From positions 1-64,000 of the forward strand of contig JAZNTW010000001.1 of the NCBI GenBank assembly GCA_045591925.1: 64,000 nucleotides of DNA, written 5' to 3'. Source of the DNA: Firm-04 sp045591925 (lineage in GTDB: Bacteria; Bacillota; Clostridia; Oscillospirales; Ruminococcaceae). Position 1 is the stretch's first letter. Each line of letters begins with the position of its first letter. A model generated the notes under the pieces. It had not been told where the DNA came from. It saw only the letters and a program-made list of their open reading frames with translations, and did not search any database. Positions 24,943-31,801 of this stretch are shown here, piece by piece. Made by a program: the position numbers and the translations under genes.

Positions 24943-25788
24943 TCACTCCGCTTTTCTGACCGGTATCCAGATTTCGCAGTAATCCTCTGCCGGATTCTCA
25001 TGCGGCATTTCCGGATAGGCTTCAACGCTGTAATCGCCTGCCGGCTGATACTCTCTGCTGTTCGGGAACCATTCGTCCCAGATGCGCCGATTGGTACTTT
25101 GCAGCGTTTCCACAATCGGTCCGCGGCAGGGGAATATCGCCCATATGCCAGAAGGAATTGTCCGCGTTATAAAGTCTGCCGGTATTTCCTTAAGCGGACA
25201 ATAATCGTCGGCAATCAGATATTCAAAATCTGTTTTGCCTTTGCTCATACAAACGCCGTACATACCGCAGAGGCGCTCCGCGTCCGGACTCTGCATATGC
25301 GCTGCCCAATATTTTGGGATCTCCTGATAGGATGTTTCATAGGAAAATGTCCTTGCTTTGCCGATCACCGTAAAACAGGGCTTCTCAACAATTTTGTACT
25401 CCATAACAGAACCGCCTTCCAATGTAATTTTGATTTGCAGCGGCGCAAACGCTTTCAAATGCACGCCGCGCTCCTTGGCAGCAGTCGGAGATACGCCGTG
25501 AAATTTCGTGAACGCTCTCGAAAAGCTGTCCTGCGATTCATAGCCGTATTTTAATGCAATGTCGATCACTCTCGCGTCCGAGTGTGAAAGCGCCTGCGCG
25601 GCTGCGGAGAGCCTGCGGTTGCGAATATACTCGCCAACGGAAACGCCGCAGAGCGCATGAAAAATACGCTGAAAATAATACGGCGATACATACGCTTTCG
25701 CTGCGATTTCCTCGATGCGTACCGGCTCGGTCAGATTCGCTTCGATGTAGTCGATTGCATTCCGGATGCCGTCAGCCCAACCATTCAT
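24943..25788 (-). CDS. AraC-family regulator with GyrI-like effector domain
   Basis: 281 residues. The N-terminal about 105 hold two helix-turn-helix motifs (IEEIAAKAYVSPYYFQRIF and IDIALKYGYESQDSFSRAF), followed by the usual GVSPTAAKER. Residues about 125-281 form a GyrI/SOUL-like ligand domain starting EYKIVEKPCFTVIGKA and containing IPSGIWAIFPCRGP and a terminal EIWIPV strand. Such proteins activate genes, often efflux pumps, on binding small hydrophobic compounds. No obvious target lies beside it. It is 88 bases downstream of the YunG-like gene and might share its transcript. Confidence 0.88.
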   Translation of the reverse strand: MNGWADGIRNAIDYIEANLTEPVRIEEIAAKAYVSPYYFQRIFHALCGVSVGEYIRNRRLSAAAQALSHSDARVIDIALKYGYESQDSFSRAFTKFHGVSPTAAKERGVHLKAFAPLQIKITLEGGSVMEYKIVEKPCFTVIGKARTFSYETSYQEIPKYWAAHMQSPDAERLCGMYGVCMSKGKTDFEYLIADDYCPLKEIPADFITRTIPSGIWAIFPCRGPIVETLQSTNRRIWDEWFPNSREYQPAGDYSVEAYPEMPHENPAEDYCEIWIPVRKAE

Positions 25789-25876
25789 ACGGCTTTACAC
25801 TCCTTTCCTCTGCCTTGATTTCAGTATACCACAAATCAAAATACTGCGCCCGACTTTTTCTGCACAGCTCTGTCGT

Positions 25877-26338
25877 TCATATTTTTTCTGCACGACGCAG
25901 AATACAATATTGACGCAGTTTTTCTTTCAGCGCCTCATAACGCAAACGCTTTTCTTCTTTGGAAAAATGAACTTCCCGCTGCTGTTCCGGACAATCCGTA
26001 TAGCATAGCGCTTCATCGCCAAACTGCTCGCTCGTCAGATCAAACACACAATCCCCGACCACATTGAAGCAGTGATAATTGCCGTTCGGGCGCAGAACAC
26101 CGTAAACCTTGCCGCCGAAAATATCCTGCGCAAGAAATGCCGTAATCGAGCATTGCCCATGCGTCGGCTGCTCCGGACGCCATGTGTTCCGCAGGCGCGG
26201 CGCACAGCTTTCCGCAGACCAGAGCTGTCTGAGCGCGTCATACAGCATATGCGGCGTCCGAATGTCCGGATACACCGCCAAGGCAGAATCCAACGCAGAA
26301 ATATCCGCATTCTCCCAACCGTAAAAATGATAGACCAT
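25877..26338 (-). CDS. YunG-like hypothetical protein
   Basis: 153 residues from the ATG at 26338, which has AAAGGG 9 bases upstream (the ATG at 26347 abuts that site). Contains LWSAESCAPRL, W..EQPTHGQCSITAFLAQDI and FGGKVYGVLRPNGNYHCFNV, ending DLTSEQFG. The Cys in GQCS, the His in YHCFN and an Asp in FDLTSEQF are arranged like a papain-type triad, as in the YunG family of unknown role. No signal peptide. Context gives no further clue. Confidence 0.7.
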   Translation of the reverse strand: MVYHFYGWENADISALDSALAVYPDIRTPHMLYDALRQLWSAESCAPRLRNTWRPEQPTHGQCSITAFLAQDIFGGKVYGVLRPNGNYHCFNVVGDCVFDLTSEQFGDEALCYTDCPEQQREVHFSKEEKRLRYEALKEKLRQYCILRRAEKI

Positions 26339-26545
26339 CCGTATCATCCCTTTCAGATTTTCTGCATGAAGTATATCATATTATGCGCGAAAAGTCAATA
26401 AAACCATATGAAATGAAAAATCCAATGCCATAAACGCACAAGATGCGCAGAATCTGTGGGATTTTGTTTGTTATTCTACTCTTATATTGTACCAAACTGG
26501 AATTTGTATTTCTGTTAATCTACCCGACAAACTTATGACCTAATG

Positions 26546-27136
26546 TTAATACATTATAAAGTCTGTTGTTACTTCCAAAATATTCTTGCTCTCTTTCAAT
26601 ATCTTAATCAGTCTGTCATCCAAATCCCGGTTATTATTTCTGTAATCAACTTCTCCCAATTCACTTCTAATTGGAAAAGCTAATCTTTCTTCATCAATGC
26701 AAAAATCTGCGTGAACATTTTCTTTATTTCCCCTTGCATCAAGTCTTATCCATTTATTCAATTCACTTATAAATACAGTGTTAAGAGCATGAATAATATA
26801 ACCTTCATCGGCATTGTCATCAGCTCTCGTAAGGAATTGATAGGAGATTCCAGATCGTATTCCATTTGCTCTCAAAAGTGCCGCAAGGAGACATGACTTA
26901 GTCCAACATATTCCTGTTCTGTTCACTAATACTTCACTTGCCTTACGAGATACCACTTCCGATTTAATATCCCACGAATGCGATATTTCGTCTCTAACAA
27001 ATCTATATGCATTTTCAATGTATTTCAATTTAGAATCTGAATTCAACTTAAGCTCAAGCACCTTCTCTTGAATGGCTGGATTGTTATAATCAATACATTC
27101 CGTTTCTAAAAGAAAGTCTTTATCTTTGTTAACCAT
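26546..27136 (-). CDS. Transglutaminase-like domain protein, AT-rich
   Basis: 196 residues from ATG 27136 (GGAGGAATTGT upstream). The transglutaminase-like triad is visible: Cys in NRTGICWTKSCLLAALLRANG, His in GYIIHALNTVF and Asp in WIRLDARGN. Family members include peptidases and amidases; no signal peptide is present so it should be cytoplasmic. The gene is much richer in A/T than its neighbours and prefers codons such as AAT, ATT and TTA, which suggests recent acquisition. It has its own consensus promoter and no partner gene. Confidence 0.8.
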   Translation of the reverse strand: MVNKDKDFLLETECIDYNNPAIQEKVLELKLNSDSKLKYIENAYRFVRDEISHSWDIKSEVVSRKASEVLVNRTGICWTKSCLLAALLRANGIRSGISYQFLTRADDNADEGYIIHALNTVFISELNKWIRLDARGNKENVHADFCIDEERLAFPIRSELGEVDYRNNNRDLDDRLIKILKESKNILEVTTDFIMY

Positions 27137-27173
27137 ACAATTCCTCCACAAATAATAATTTATCTGTTACTTT

Positions 27174-27202
27174 ATTATAGCAATAAATATTTTAAAAGTC
27201 AA
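27174..27202 (-). promoter_or_regulatory. Promoter of the AT-rich transglutaminase-like gene
   Basis: Minus strand: TTGACT (27202-27197), 17-base spacer, TATAAT (27179-27174). Confidence 0.75.
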
Positions 27203-27217
27203 TGTCATAACAAACGC

Positions 27218-27253
27218 AAAGCCACTTTTGACATAAACATCAAAAGTGGCTTT
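27218..27253. terminator. Orphan symmetric terminator between divergent genes
   Basis: AAAGCCACTTTTGA (27218-27231) pairs with TCAAAAGTGGCTTT (27240-27253), a 14-bp perfect stem. It lies between two divergent promoters and so follows no gene in either direction. Confidence 0.75.
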
Positions 27254-27284
27254 CGATACTTCTATATAACTACTCGTCTAATGC

Positions 27285-27313
27285 TTGACTTTTTTGCAAA
27301 TCTGATTTATAAT
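27285..27313 (+). promoter_or_regulatory. Promoter of glyS
   Basis: TTGACT (27285-27290), 17-base spacer, TATAAT (27308-27313). Start near 27320, leaving a leader of only about 28 bases, too short for a T-box. Confidence 0.8.
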
Positions 27314-27348
27314 AAGGGGAAGAGTATATGGAAAGGCGGTTATTCCGG

Positions 27349-28743
27349 ATGAATAATACCGAAAAACAAATGGACAAGCTCGTTGCACTTTGTCAGGGTC
27401 GCGGCTTTGTGTATGCAGGCTCCGAAATCTACGGCGGTCTGGCAAATACATGGGATTACGGTCCGCTCGGCGCAGAGCTGAAAAATAACATCAAGAAGGC
27501 TTGGTGGCACTTCTTTGTTCAGGCAAATCCGCACAATGTCGGTCTGGACAGCGCGATTCTGATGAATCCGCAGACATGGGTTGCTTCCGGTCACCTCGGC
27601 GGCTTCTCTGACCCGCTGATGGACTGCAAGGAATGCAAAACCCGTCATCGCGCCGACAATCTCATTGAGGATTTCGACGGCACAAGCGTTGCAGGCTGGA
27701 CCAATCAGCAGATGACCGATTATATCCGTGAAAAGGAGATCCCCTGCCCGAACTGCGGCAAAAACAATTTTACGGATATCCGTCAGTTCAACCTGATGTT
27801 CAAGACATTCCAGGGCGTCACCGAGGATAGCAAGGCGGAGCTGTATCTCAGACCGGAAACGGCACAGGGTATCTTCGTCAACTTCGCAAATATTCAGCGT
27901 ACAACACGCCGCAAGATTCCGTTCGGCGTTGGTCAAATCGGTAAATCTTTCCGTAACGAGATCACACCCGGAAACTTCATTTTCCGCGTTCGTGAATTTG
28001 AGCAGATGGAGCTGGAATTCTTCTGCAAGCCCGGCACCGATCTGGAATGGTTCCAGTATTGGCGCAGCTATTGCAAGGACTTCCTGCTGAAAATTGGTCT
28101 GAAAGAGGAAAATCTCCGTCTGCGTGACCACTCTGCTGAGGAGCTTTGCTTCTATTCCAAGGCAACCACCGACTTTGAATATCTGTTCCCGTTCGGCTGG
28201 GGCGAGGTTTGGGGCGTTGCGGACAGAACCGATTACGACCTGACGCAGCACAGCAACACCTCCGGTAAAACACTCGATTATTTTGATCCGGAAACCAATG
28301 AGCGCTATATCCCGTATGTCATTGAGCCGTCGCTCGGTGTTGAGAGACTGTTCCTCTCAATTCTGACCGAAGCCTATGACTGCGAGGTGCTCGGCACCGA
28401 TGATAAGGGCAAGGAAGATGTCCGTACCGTCATGCGCTTCCACCCGATGCTTGCACCGTTCAAGTGCGCAGTTCTGCCGCTTTCCAAGAAGCTCTCCGAG
28501 AAAGCGTATGAAGTCTACGAGATGCTCTCGCAGCATTTCATGGTTGACTTTGACGATACCGGTTCCATCGGCAAGCGTTATCGCCGTGAGGATGAGATCG
28601 GTACGCCGTTCTGCATCACCTACGATTTCGATACCGCAGAAAAGGATAACTGCGTGACCGTTCGTGACCGCGATACCATGGAACAGGTTCGCATCCCGAT
28701 CACAGAGCTGCTGTCCTACCTGAACGATAAGATTCACTATTGA
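27349..28743 (+). CDS. glyS: Glycyl-tRNA synthetase, dimeric (alpha2) type
   Basis: 464 residues. I chose ATG 27349 because an earlier ATG at 27328 has its purine-rich site at 27314-27320, which would not be transcribed from the promoter at 27285-27313; GGAAAGG lies 10 bases before 27349. Class II motifs are clear: GRGFVYAGSEIYGGLANTWD, motif 2 around FRNEITPGNFIFRVREFEQME, and motif 3 near VIEPSLGVERLFLSIL, followed by the anticodon-binding domain (about 365-464). Two CxxC pairs (MDCKECKTRH, CPNCGK) lie in the inserted region at about 90-140 and could bind zinc. It charges tRNA-Gly; length is normal for the single-chain bacterial/eukaryotic-like type. Confidence 0.96.
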   Translation: MNNTEKQMDKLVALCQGRGFVYAGSEIYGGLANTWDYGPLGAELKNNIKKAWWHFFVQANPHNVGLDSAILMNPQTWVASGHLGGFSDPLMDCKECKTRHRADNLIEDFDGTSVAGWTNQQMTDYIREKEIPCPNCGKNNFTDIRQFNLMFKTFQGVTEDSKAELYLRPETAQGIFVNFANIQRTTRRKIPFGVGQIGKSFRNEITPGNFIFRVREFEQMELEFFCKPGTDLEWFQYWRSYCKDFLLKIGLKEENLRLRDHSAEELCFYSKATTDFEYLFPFGWGEVWGVADRTDYDLTQHSNTSGKTLDYFDPETNERYIPYVIEPSLGVERLFLSILTEAYDCEVLGTDDKGKEDVRTVMRFHPMLAPFKCAVLPLSKKLSEKAYEVYEMLSQHFMVDFDDTGSIGKRYRREDEIGTPFCITYDFDTAEKDNCVTVRDRDTMEQVRIPITELLSYLNDKIHY

Positions 28744-28751
28744 TTCATATG

Positions 28752-28795
28752 AAAACGTCCGATTCGGCGCTGATGCCTGAATCGGACGTTTTTTG
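28752..28795. terminator. Terminator of glyS (also serves scpA)
   Basis: AAAACGTCCGATTC (28752-28765) and GAATCGGACGTTTT (28779-28792), then TT; flanked by A on the left, so useful for the convergent minus-strand scpA as well. Confidence 0.9.
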
Positions 28796-28797
28796 TG

Positions 28798-29556
28798 TTA
28801 TTCGGCTGCACGGCGGCGCTGACGCTTTCCGGTCAGAAGCTCGCCCCGATGCTTCATCAAAATCTCAGTACCATCCTCGCTGATATAGGTTCTGCCGGAT
28901 TTCGTCAGCTCTAATATCGCAAGGAACAATGCCACGCGGTCGGTACGCTTGGTCAAGCCGTCAAACAAATCTGCCATGCGGACCCGTTCGCGTGTGAAGA
29001 ACTGCCGCAGCAGATAGACGACCTTGGATGCTACGCTTGTGACCTGATGGTGCATCTGTACAACGGCATGGATTTTTTCACCGACATTGGCTTCGGATTT
29101 GCCTGCCGGCATCCGCTTCAGCCCCATGTTCTGATACACATTCAGCAGCAGCGACGGCTCATGGGTTCGGCGGTAAATCATGTCAACCGGAAGCTGTACC
29201 GGCTCTCGGACAAAAATCATATCTCCGACATATTGCTTGCGCAAATTGCCAGCCACCAGCTTGCAGATGGAATATTCGATCAGCGCGCCCTCTAATTCTT
29301 TTTTGACCGCGGCGGCTTCTTCGGGCTGCGGCAGAAGCGAGGCTGTTTTCATCCAGATCAGCTTTGCAGCCATGGTCAAAAACTCGCCTGCAAGCTCATA
29401 ATCCTGTTCCGCGCATTGCTGGATATACAGCAAATATTGCTCCAGCAGCACGGAAATCTCAATATCACGAATATTCAGCTTATGCTTTGCAATCAGATGC
29501 AGCAGTAAATCCATAGGCCCATCAAAAACGGGCAGATGAAACGATAATTCTGCCAT
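28798..29556 (-). CDS. scpA: Segregation and condensation protein A
   Basis: 252-residue kleisin. Opening FHLPVFDGPMDLLLHLIAKH followed by KLNIRDIEIS is the ScpA signature that binds the Smc head; the acidic middle (PQPEEAAAVKKELEGALIEY) and the C-terminal winged helix that binds the other Smc head are present. With Smc and ScpB it compacts and segregates the chromosome. scpB, usually next to scpA, is not adjacent. It begins 4 bases after the stop of the M50 protease gene and lacks a good ribosome site, so translation is probably coupled. Confidence 0.94.
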   Translation of the reverse strand: MAELSFHLPVFDGPMDLLLHLIAKHKLNIRDIEISVLLEQYLLYIQQCAEQDYELAGEFLTMAAKLIWMKTASLLPQPEEAAAVKKELEGALIEYSICKLVAGNLRKQYVGDMIFVREPVQLPVDMIYRRTHEPSLLLNVYQNMGLKRMPAGKSEANVGEKIHAVVQMHHQVTSVASKVVYLLRQFFTRERVRMADLFDGLTKRTDRVALFLAILELTKSGRTYISEDGTEILMKHRGELLTGKRQRRRAAE

Positions 29557-29560
29557 ATCG

Positions 29561-30262
29561 TCAAGCCATCAGTGCCGGAATCCAGTTTGTCAGAAATACA
29601 AACAGATCGTAAATCAGATTTTCTACAAAGGAAAGCGGTCCATGCAGAATCGGGGAGACCAGTACAATCAAAAAGATAATGCGGACGATCTGCTCATTTT
29701 GGATAAACCAGCGGTCAAACTTCGCACTGGTAAAATAACTGAGAATCTTGGAGCCGTCCAGCGGTGGAATCGGAATCAGATTGAACACAGCAAGACCAAT
29801 GTTGATCGTGATAAACGCATACAGCATTGTGATGATGATTTCCGGTGCATTGGAAACCGCTTCGCCTGCCAGATAATCTGCCCAATACTGCTCGTAATAC
29901 GCGGTGCATTGAAAAATACGCAGTACAATCATGCCGATGAACGATACGATCAGATTGCTGAGCGGGCCTGCCAATGCTGTAATTGCAACGCCAAACCGCA
30001 CCGAATGCTTCCGATCAAAGCGAGATGGGTCAATCGGGACAGGCTTTGCCCATCCAAAGCCGCCGATCAGCAGACAGATCGCGCCAATCGGGTCGAGATG
30101 CGCAAGCGGACTCAGCGTTAAGCGGCCCTGATATTTTGCAGTATCATCGCCGAGCTTATGAGCAGCCCATGCGTGTGCAAATTCGTGAATCGGCAAAATC
30201 AAAAATATAATGAACAGACGAACCAGAAGCCCCAAGATTTCTGCCTGTGATAATCCTCCCAT
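29561..30262 (-). CDS. Site-2-type M50 membrane metalloprotease
   Basis: 233 residues with about six hydrophobic segments. The zinc ligands are HEFAH (residues about 26-30) and the later Asp in IPIPPLDGSKIL. The GRLTLSPLAHLDPIGAICLL segment is characteristic of the compact FtsH-like/YwhC (group with SpoIVFB-like core, no PDZ) proteases found beside scpA in Firmicutes. It should cleave substrates inside the membrane. Start at 30262 follows AAAGGAGAATTCTT. Operon partner of scpA. Confidence 0.9.
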   Translation of the reverse strand: MGGLSQAEILGLLVRLFIIFLILPIHEFAHAWAAHKLGDDTAKYQGRLTLSPLAHLDPIGAICLLIGGFGWAKPVPIDPSRFDRKHSVRFGVAITALAGPLSNLIVSFIGMIVLRIFQCTAYYEQYWADYLAGEAVSNAPEIIITMLYAFITINIGLAVFNLIPIPPLDGSKILSYFTSAKFDRWFIQNEQIVRIIFLIVLVSPILHGPLSFVENLIYDLFVFLTNWIPALMA

Positions 30263-30299
30263 AAGAATTCTCCTTTCTTCCTAAACCTACGATGTTCAT

Positions 30300-30328
30300 A
30301 TTATAACATAATATCTGTAAAATTGCAA
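30300..30328 (-). promoter_or_regulatory. Promoter of the M50 protease-scpA operon
   Basis: Minus strand: TTGCAA (30328-30323), 17-base spacer, TATAAT (30305-30300). Confidence 0.7.
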
Positions 30329-30467
30329 TGGGAGAATGATAAATATTGTCTTTGCTTCACTATCGTGCTGCATTCTATTCCATCTTCACAGGCAGATTGA
30401 GGGGGGGTTGTAATCTTGTCGCGTATAATAAGAACATATGTTTGTTATAGCGTAAGAAAAAATGAAA

Positions 30468-30505
30468 TTGTCGAAATTTGTCGAATTATGTCGCATTTTG
30501 TCGAA
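30468..30505 (+). promoter_or_regulatory. Array of four 0A-like boxes with exact 10-bp period
   Basis: TTGTCGAA at 30468-30475, 30478-30485 and 30498-30505, with the variant ATGTCGCA at 30488-30495. The known Spo0A box is TTGTCGAA (core TGNCGAA). Starts are exactly 10 bp apart, so all four face the same side of the helix, and the array ends 5 bases before the -35 of the next promoter. A further TTGTCGCG is at 30416. Confidence 0.75.
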
Positions 30506-30509
30506 TTTC

Positions 30510-30538
30510 TTGACAAGGTCAATCGAAATCAGTATAAT
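30510..30538 (+). promoter_or_regulatory. Promoter of the Spo0A-C-like gene
   Basis: TTGACA (30510-30515), 17-base spacer, TATAAT (30533-30538). It lies directly downstream of the 0A-like array and inside the longer open frame, which rules out starts before about 30545. Confidence 0.8.
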
Positions 30539-30601
30539 AGAATTATCAAGCAAAAAGGGAGGCGATTTTCTATCCGTCAAGAAAAACGTGCGCAGACAAT
30601 C

Positions 30602-30874
30602 ATGGACATTCTGCAAAGAAACAATATTCCCGAACAGCACCTTGCCATGATGTGCGAAATCATCTTATTCATCGCCGACCATCCAAAAAGCACTGTCGAA
30701 GAAGCCTGCTTCCATTACGCCCAAGCACACCACACATCCGAAAAAGCTGTATATCGGGCATTTCGACACGCAGTAAATCACGGTTGGGAAAATGCTGCCG
30801 TATATTCCACCCTCTTTCATTCGCAGCGTCCCACCCTTGATTCGTTTGTACAGAAAGTCATCAAGGCCTTGTAA
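30602..30874 (+). CDS. Orphan Spo0A C-terminal-domain-like DNA-binding protein
   Basis: About 90 residues from ATG 30602, or about 100 if translation begins at a non-standard ATC (30572) that sits 9 bases after the strong GGGAGG at 30557-30562. The domain seems to begin before the ATG (IRQEKRAQTIMDILQRNNIP). The pattern of a first helix, ILFIADHP, a T/S-x-EEA helix, then SEKAVYRAFRHAVNHGWE matches the helical Spo0A output domain, including the recognition-helix style V-x-R-A-x-R-H-A-x-x-x-G/A-W. There is no receiver domain, so it cannot be switched by phosphorelay. The 0A-like array at its own promoter suggests self-regulation or control by full Spo0A. It has its own terminator. Confidence 0.65.
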   Translation: MDILQRNNIPEQHLAMMCEIILFIADHPKSTVEEACFHYAQAHHTSEKAVYRAFRHAVNHGWENAAVYSTLFHSQRPTLDSFVQKVIKAL

Positions 30875-30949
30875 CTGCATCCATTTCTCAAATCTCAACG
30901 GAACAGAACGCTTCGGTTCTATTCACATTGAGTCCGGCCGATGAGCCAG

Positions 30950-30988
30950 CAGCGTATCCGTCCCAACACTTGCCGGATACGCTGTTTT
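30950..30988 (+). terminator. Terminator of the Spo0A-C-like gene
   Basis: CAGCGTATCCG (30950-30960) and CGGATACGCTG (30974-30984), an 11-bp perfect stem, then TTTTG. Confidence 0.85.
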
Positions 30989-31044
30989 GTCGATATGGAA
31001 AAGCATCTGCTTCTTTGTTGCCGCGAATCGTTGCTGAATCTATA

Positions 31045-31090
31045 ACAGCAGCCCCCTCAGACCGCGTAAAATGCGATTTGAGGGGGCTGT
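31045..31090 (-). terminator. Terminator of spoVAC
   Basis: CAGCCCCCTCA (31049-31059) pairs with TGAGGGGGCTG (31079-31089); on the minus strand it is followed by TGTTAT. Between 30989 and 31180 I see no gene. Confidence 0.7.
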
Positions 31091-31180
31091 TCAGCAATTC
31101 GCTTCTCGCAACAATGCCGCGCCATACAGCACGTTTGGCAAAAATCGCCGTCCCTTTTGAATTCATCGGGGACACTGTAT

Positions 31181-31651
31181 CTATCGTCCCAGCAAATAAT
31201 AAATCACGCCGTAAACCACCGATGCCGCTGTGCCGTACAGAATCACCGGGCCGGCAATCGTGAATATTTTTGTGCCGACACCGAGAATAAAGCCCTCTGT
31301 TTTCGATTCGACTGCCGCAGATGCGACCGCATTGGCAAAGCCCGTAATCGGGACGAGCGTACCGGCGCCGCCGTGCTTTGCAAGCCGCTGATATACGCCC
31401 ATTCCGGTCAGCAGCGCCGATAGCAAAACCAGAATCACCGAAGTCCATGTGGAAGCATCATCCTGTGCAATTCCGGCGTGCAGCAGCATCTGCCGAACCC
31501 ATTCTCCGAGCAGACATATCCCACCGCCGATGAAAAATGCTTTCAGCACTGTAACAGTGATATTAGTGCGGCGTGAAAGCTGTGCAACCATTTCCGCATA
31601 AGTCTCCTGCGATGGCTCGCGCGCACCCTGCGAATGAATCATACCCGTCAT
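31181..31651 (-). CDS. spoVAC: Stage V sporulation protein AC
   Basis: 156 residues from ATG 31651 (AGGAG 8 bases upstream; earlier GTG/ATG starts at 31660 and 31657 overlap that site). Three to four membrane helices: FFIGGGICLLGEWVRQMLL, VILVLLSALLTGMGVYQRLA and a C-terminal pair. The stretch GAGTLVPITGFANAVASAA followed by EGFILGVGTKIFTIAGPVIL is diagnostic for the SpoVAC/AE family. In spore formers SpoVA proteins move dipicolinate across the inner spore membrane. The usual spoVAD and spoVAE partners are absent on both sides, so it is an isolated copy. Confidence 0.88.
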   Translation of the reverse strand: MTGMIHSQGAREPSQETYAEMVAQLSRRTNITVTVLKAFFIGGGICLLGEWVRQMLLHAGIAQDDASTWTSVILVLLSALLTGMGVYQRLAKHGGAGTLVPITGFANAVASAAVESKTEGFILGVGTKIFTIAGPVILYGTAASVVYGVIYYLLGR

Positions 31652-31759
31652 TTCCATCACTCCTATCTGCCGGTAGGATATGCAAATGCTGCGGAATTAT
31701 GCGTTTTAAGATTATTTTCTTTATCGAGTAGAATCCCTGCCTTAAAATTATCATATAAA

Positions 31760-31795
31760 AAAGCGAAATCACAGTATATGCTATGATTTCGCTTT
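31760..31795 (-). terminator. Terminator of the LRR protein gene
   Basis: AAAGCGAAATCA (31760-31771) and TGATTTCGCTTT (31784-31795), a 12-bp stem; a T-rich tract follows on the minus strand (A-run at 31757-31762 on plus). Confidence 0.85.
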
Positions 31796-31801
31796 GCTTA
31801 T

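Noticed and set aside
27314..27348. T-box leader or earlier ATG for glyS
   Set aside because: The promoter leaves only ~28 leader bases, too short for a T-box, and puts the earlier ribosome site outside the transcript.
30468..30505. CRISPR-like direct repeats
   Set aside because: Repeat period is 10 bp with no spacers; they match a transcription-factor site instead.
30416..30601. Upstream extension of the Spo0A-C-like frame
   Set aside because: It translates the 0A-like boxes and the promoter, which lie before the transcription start.
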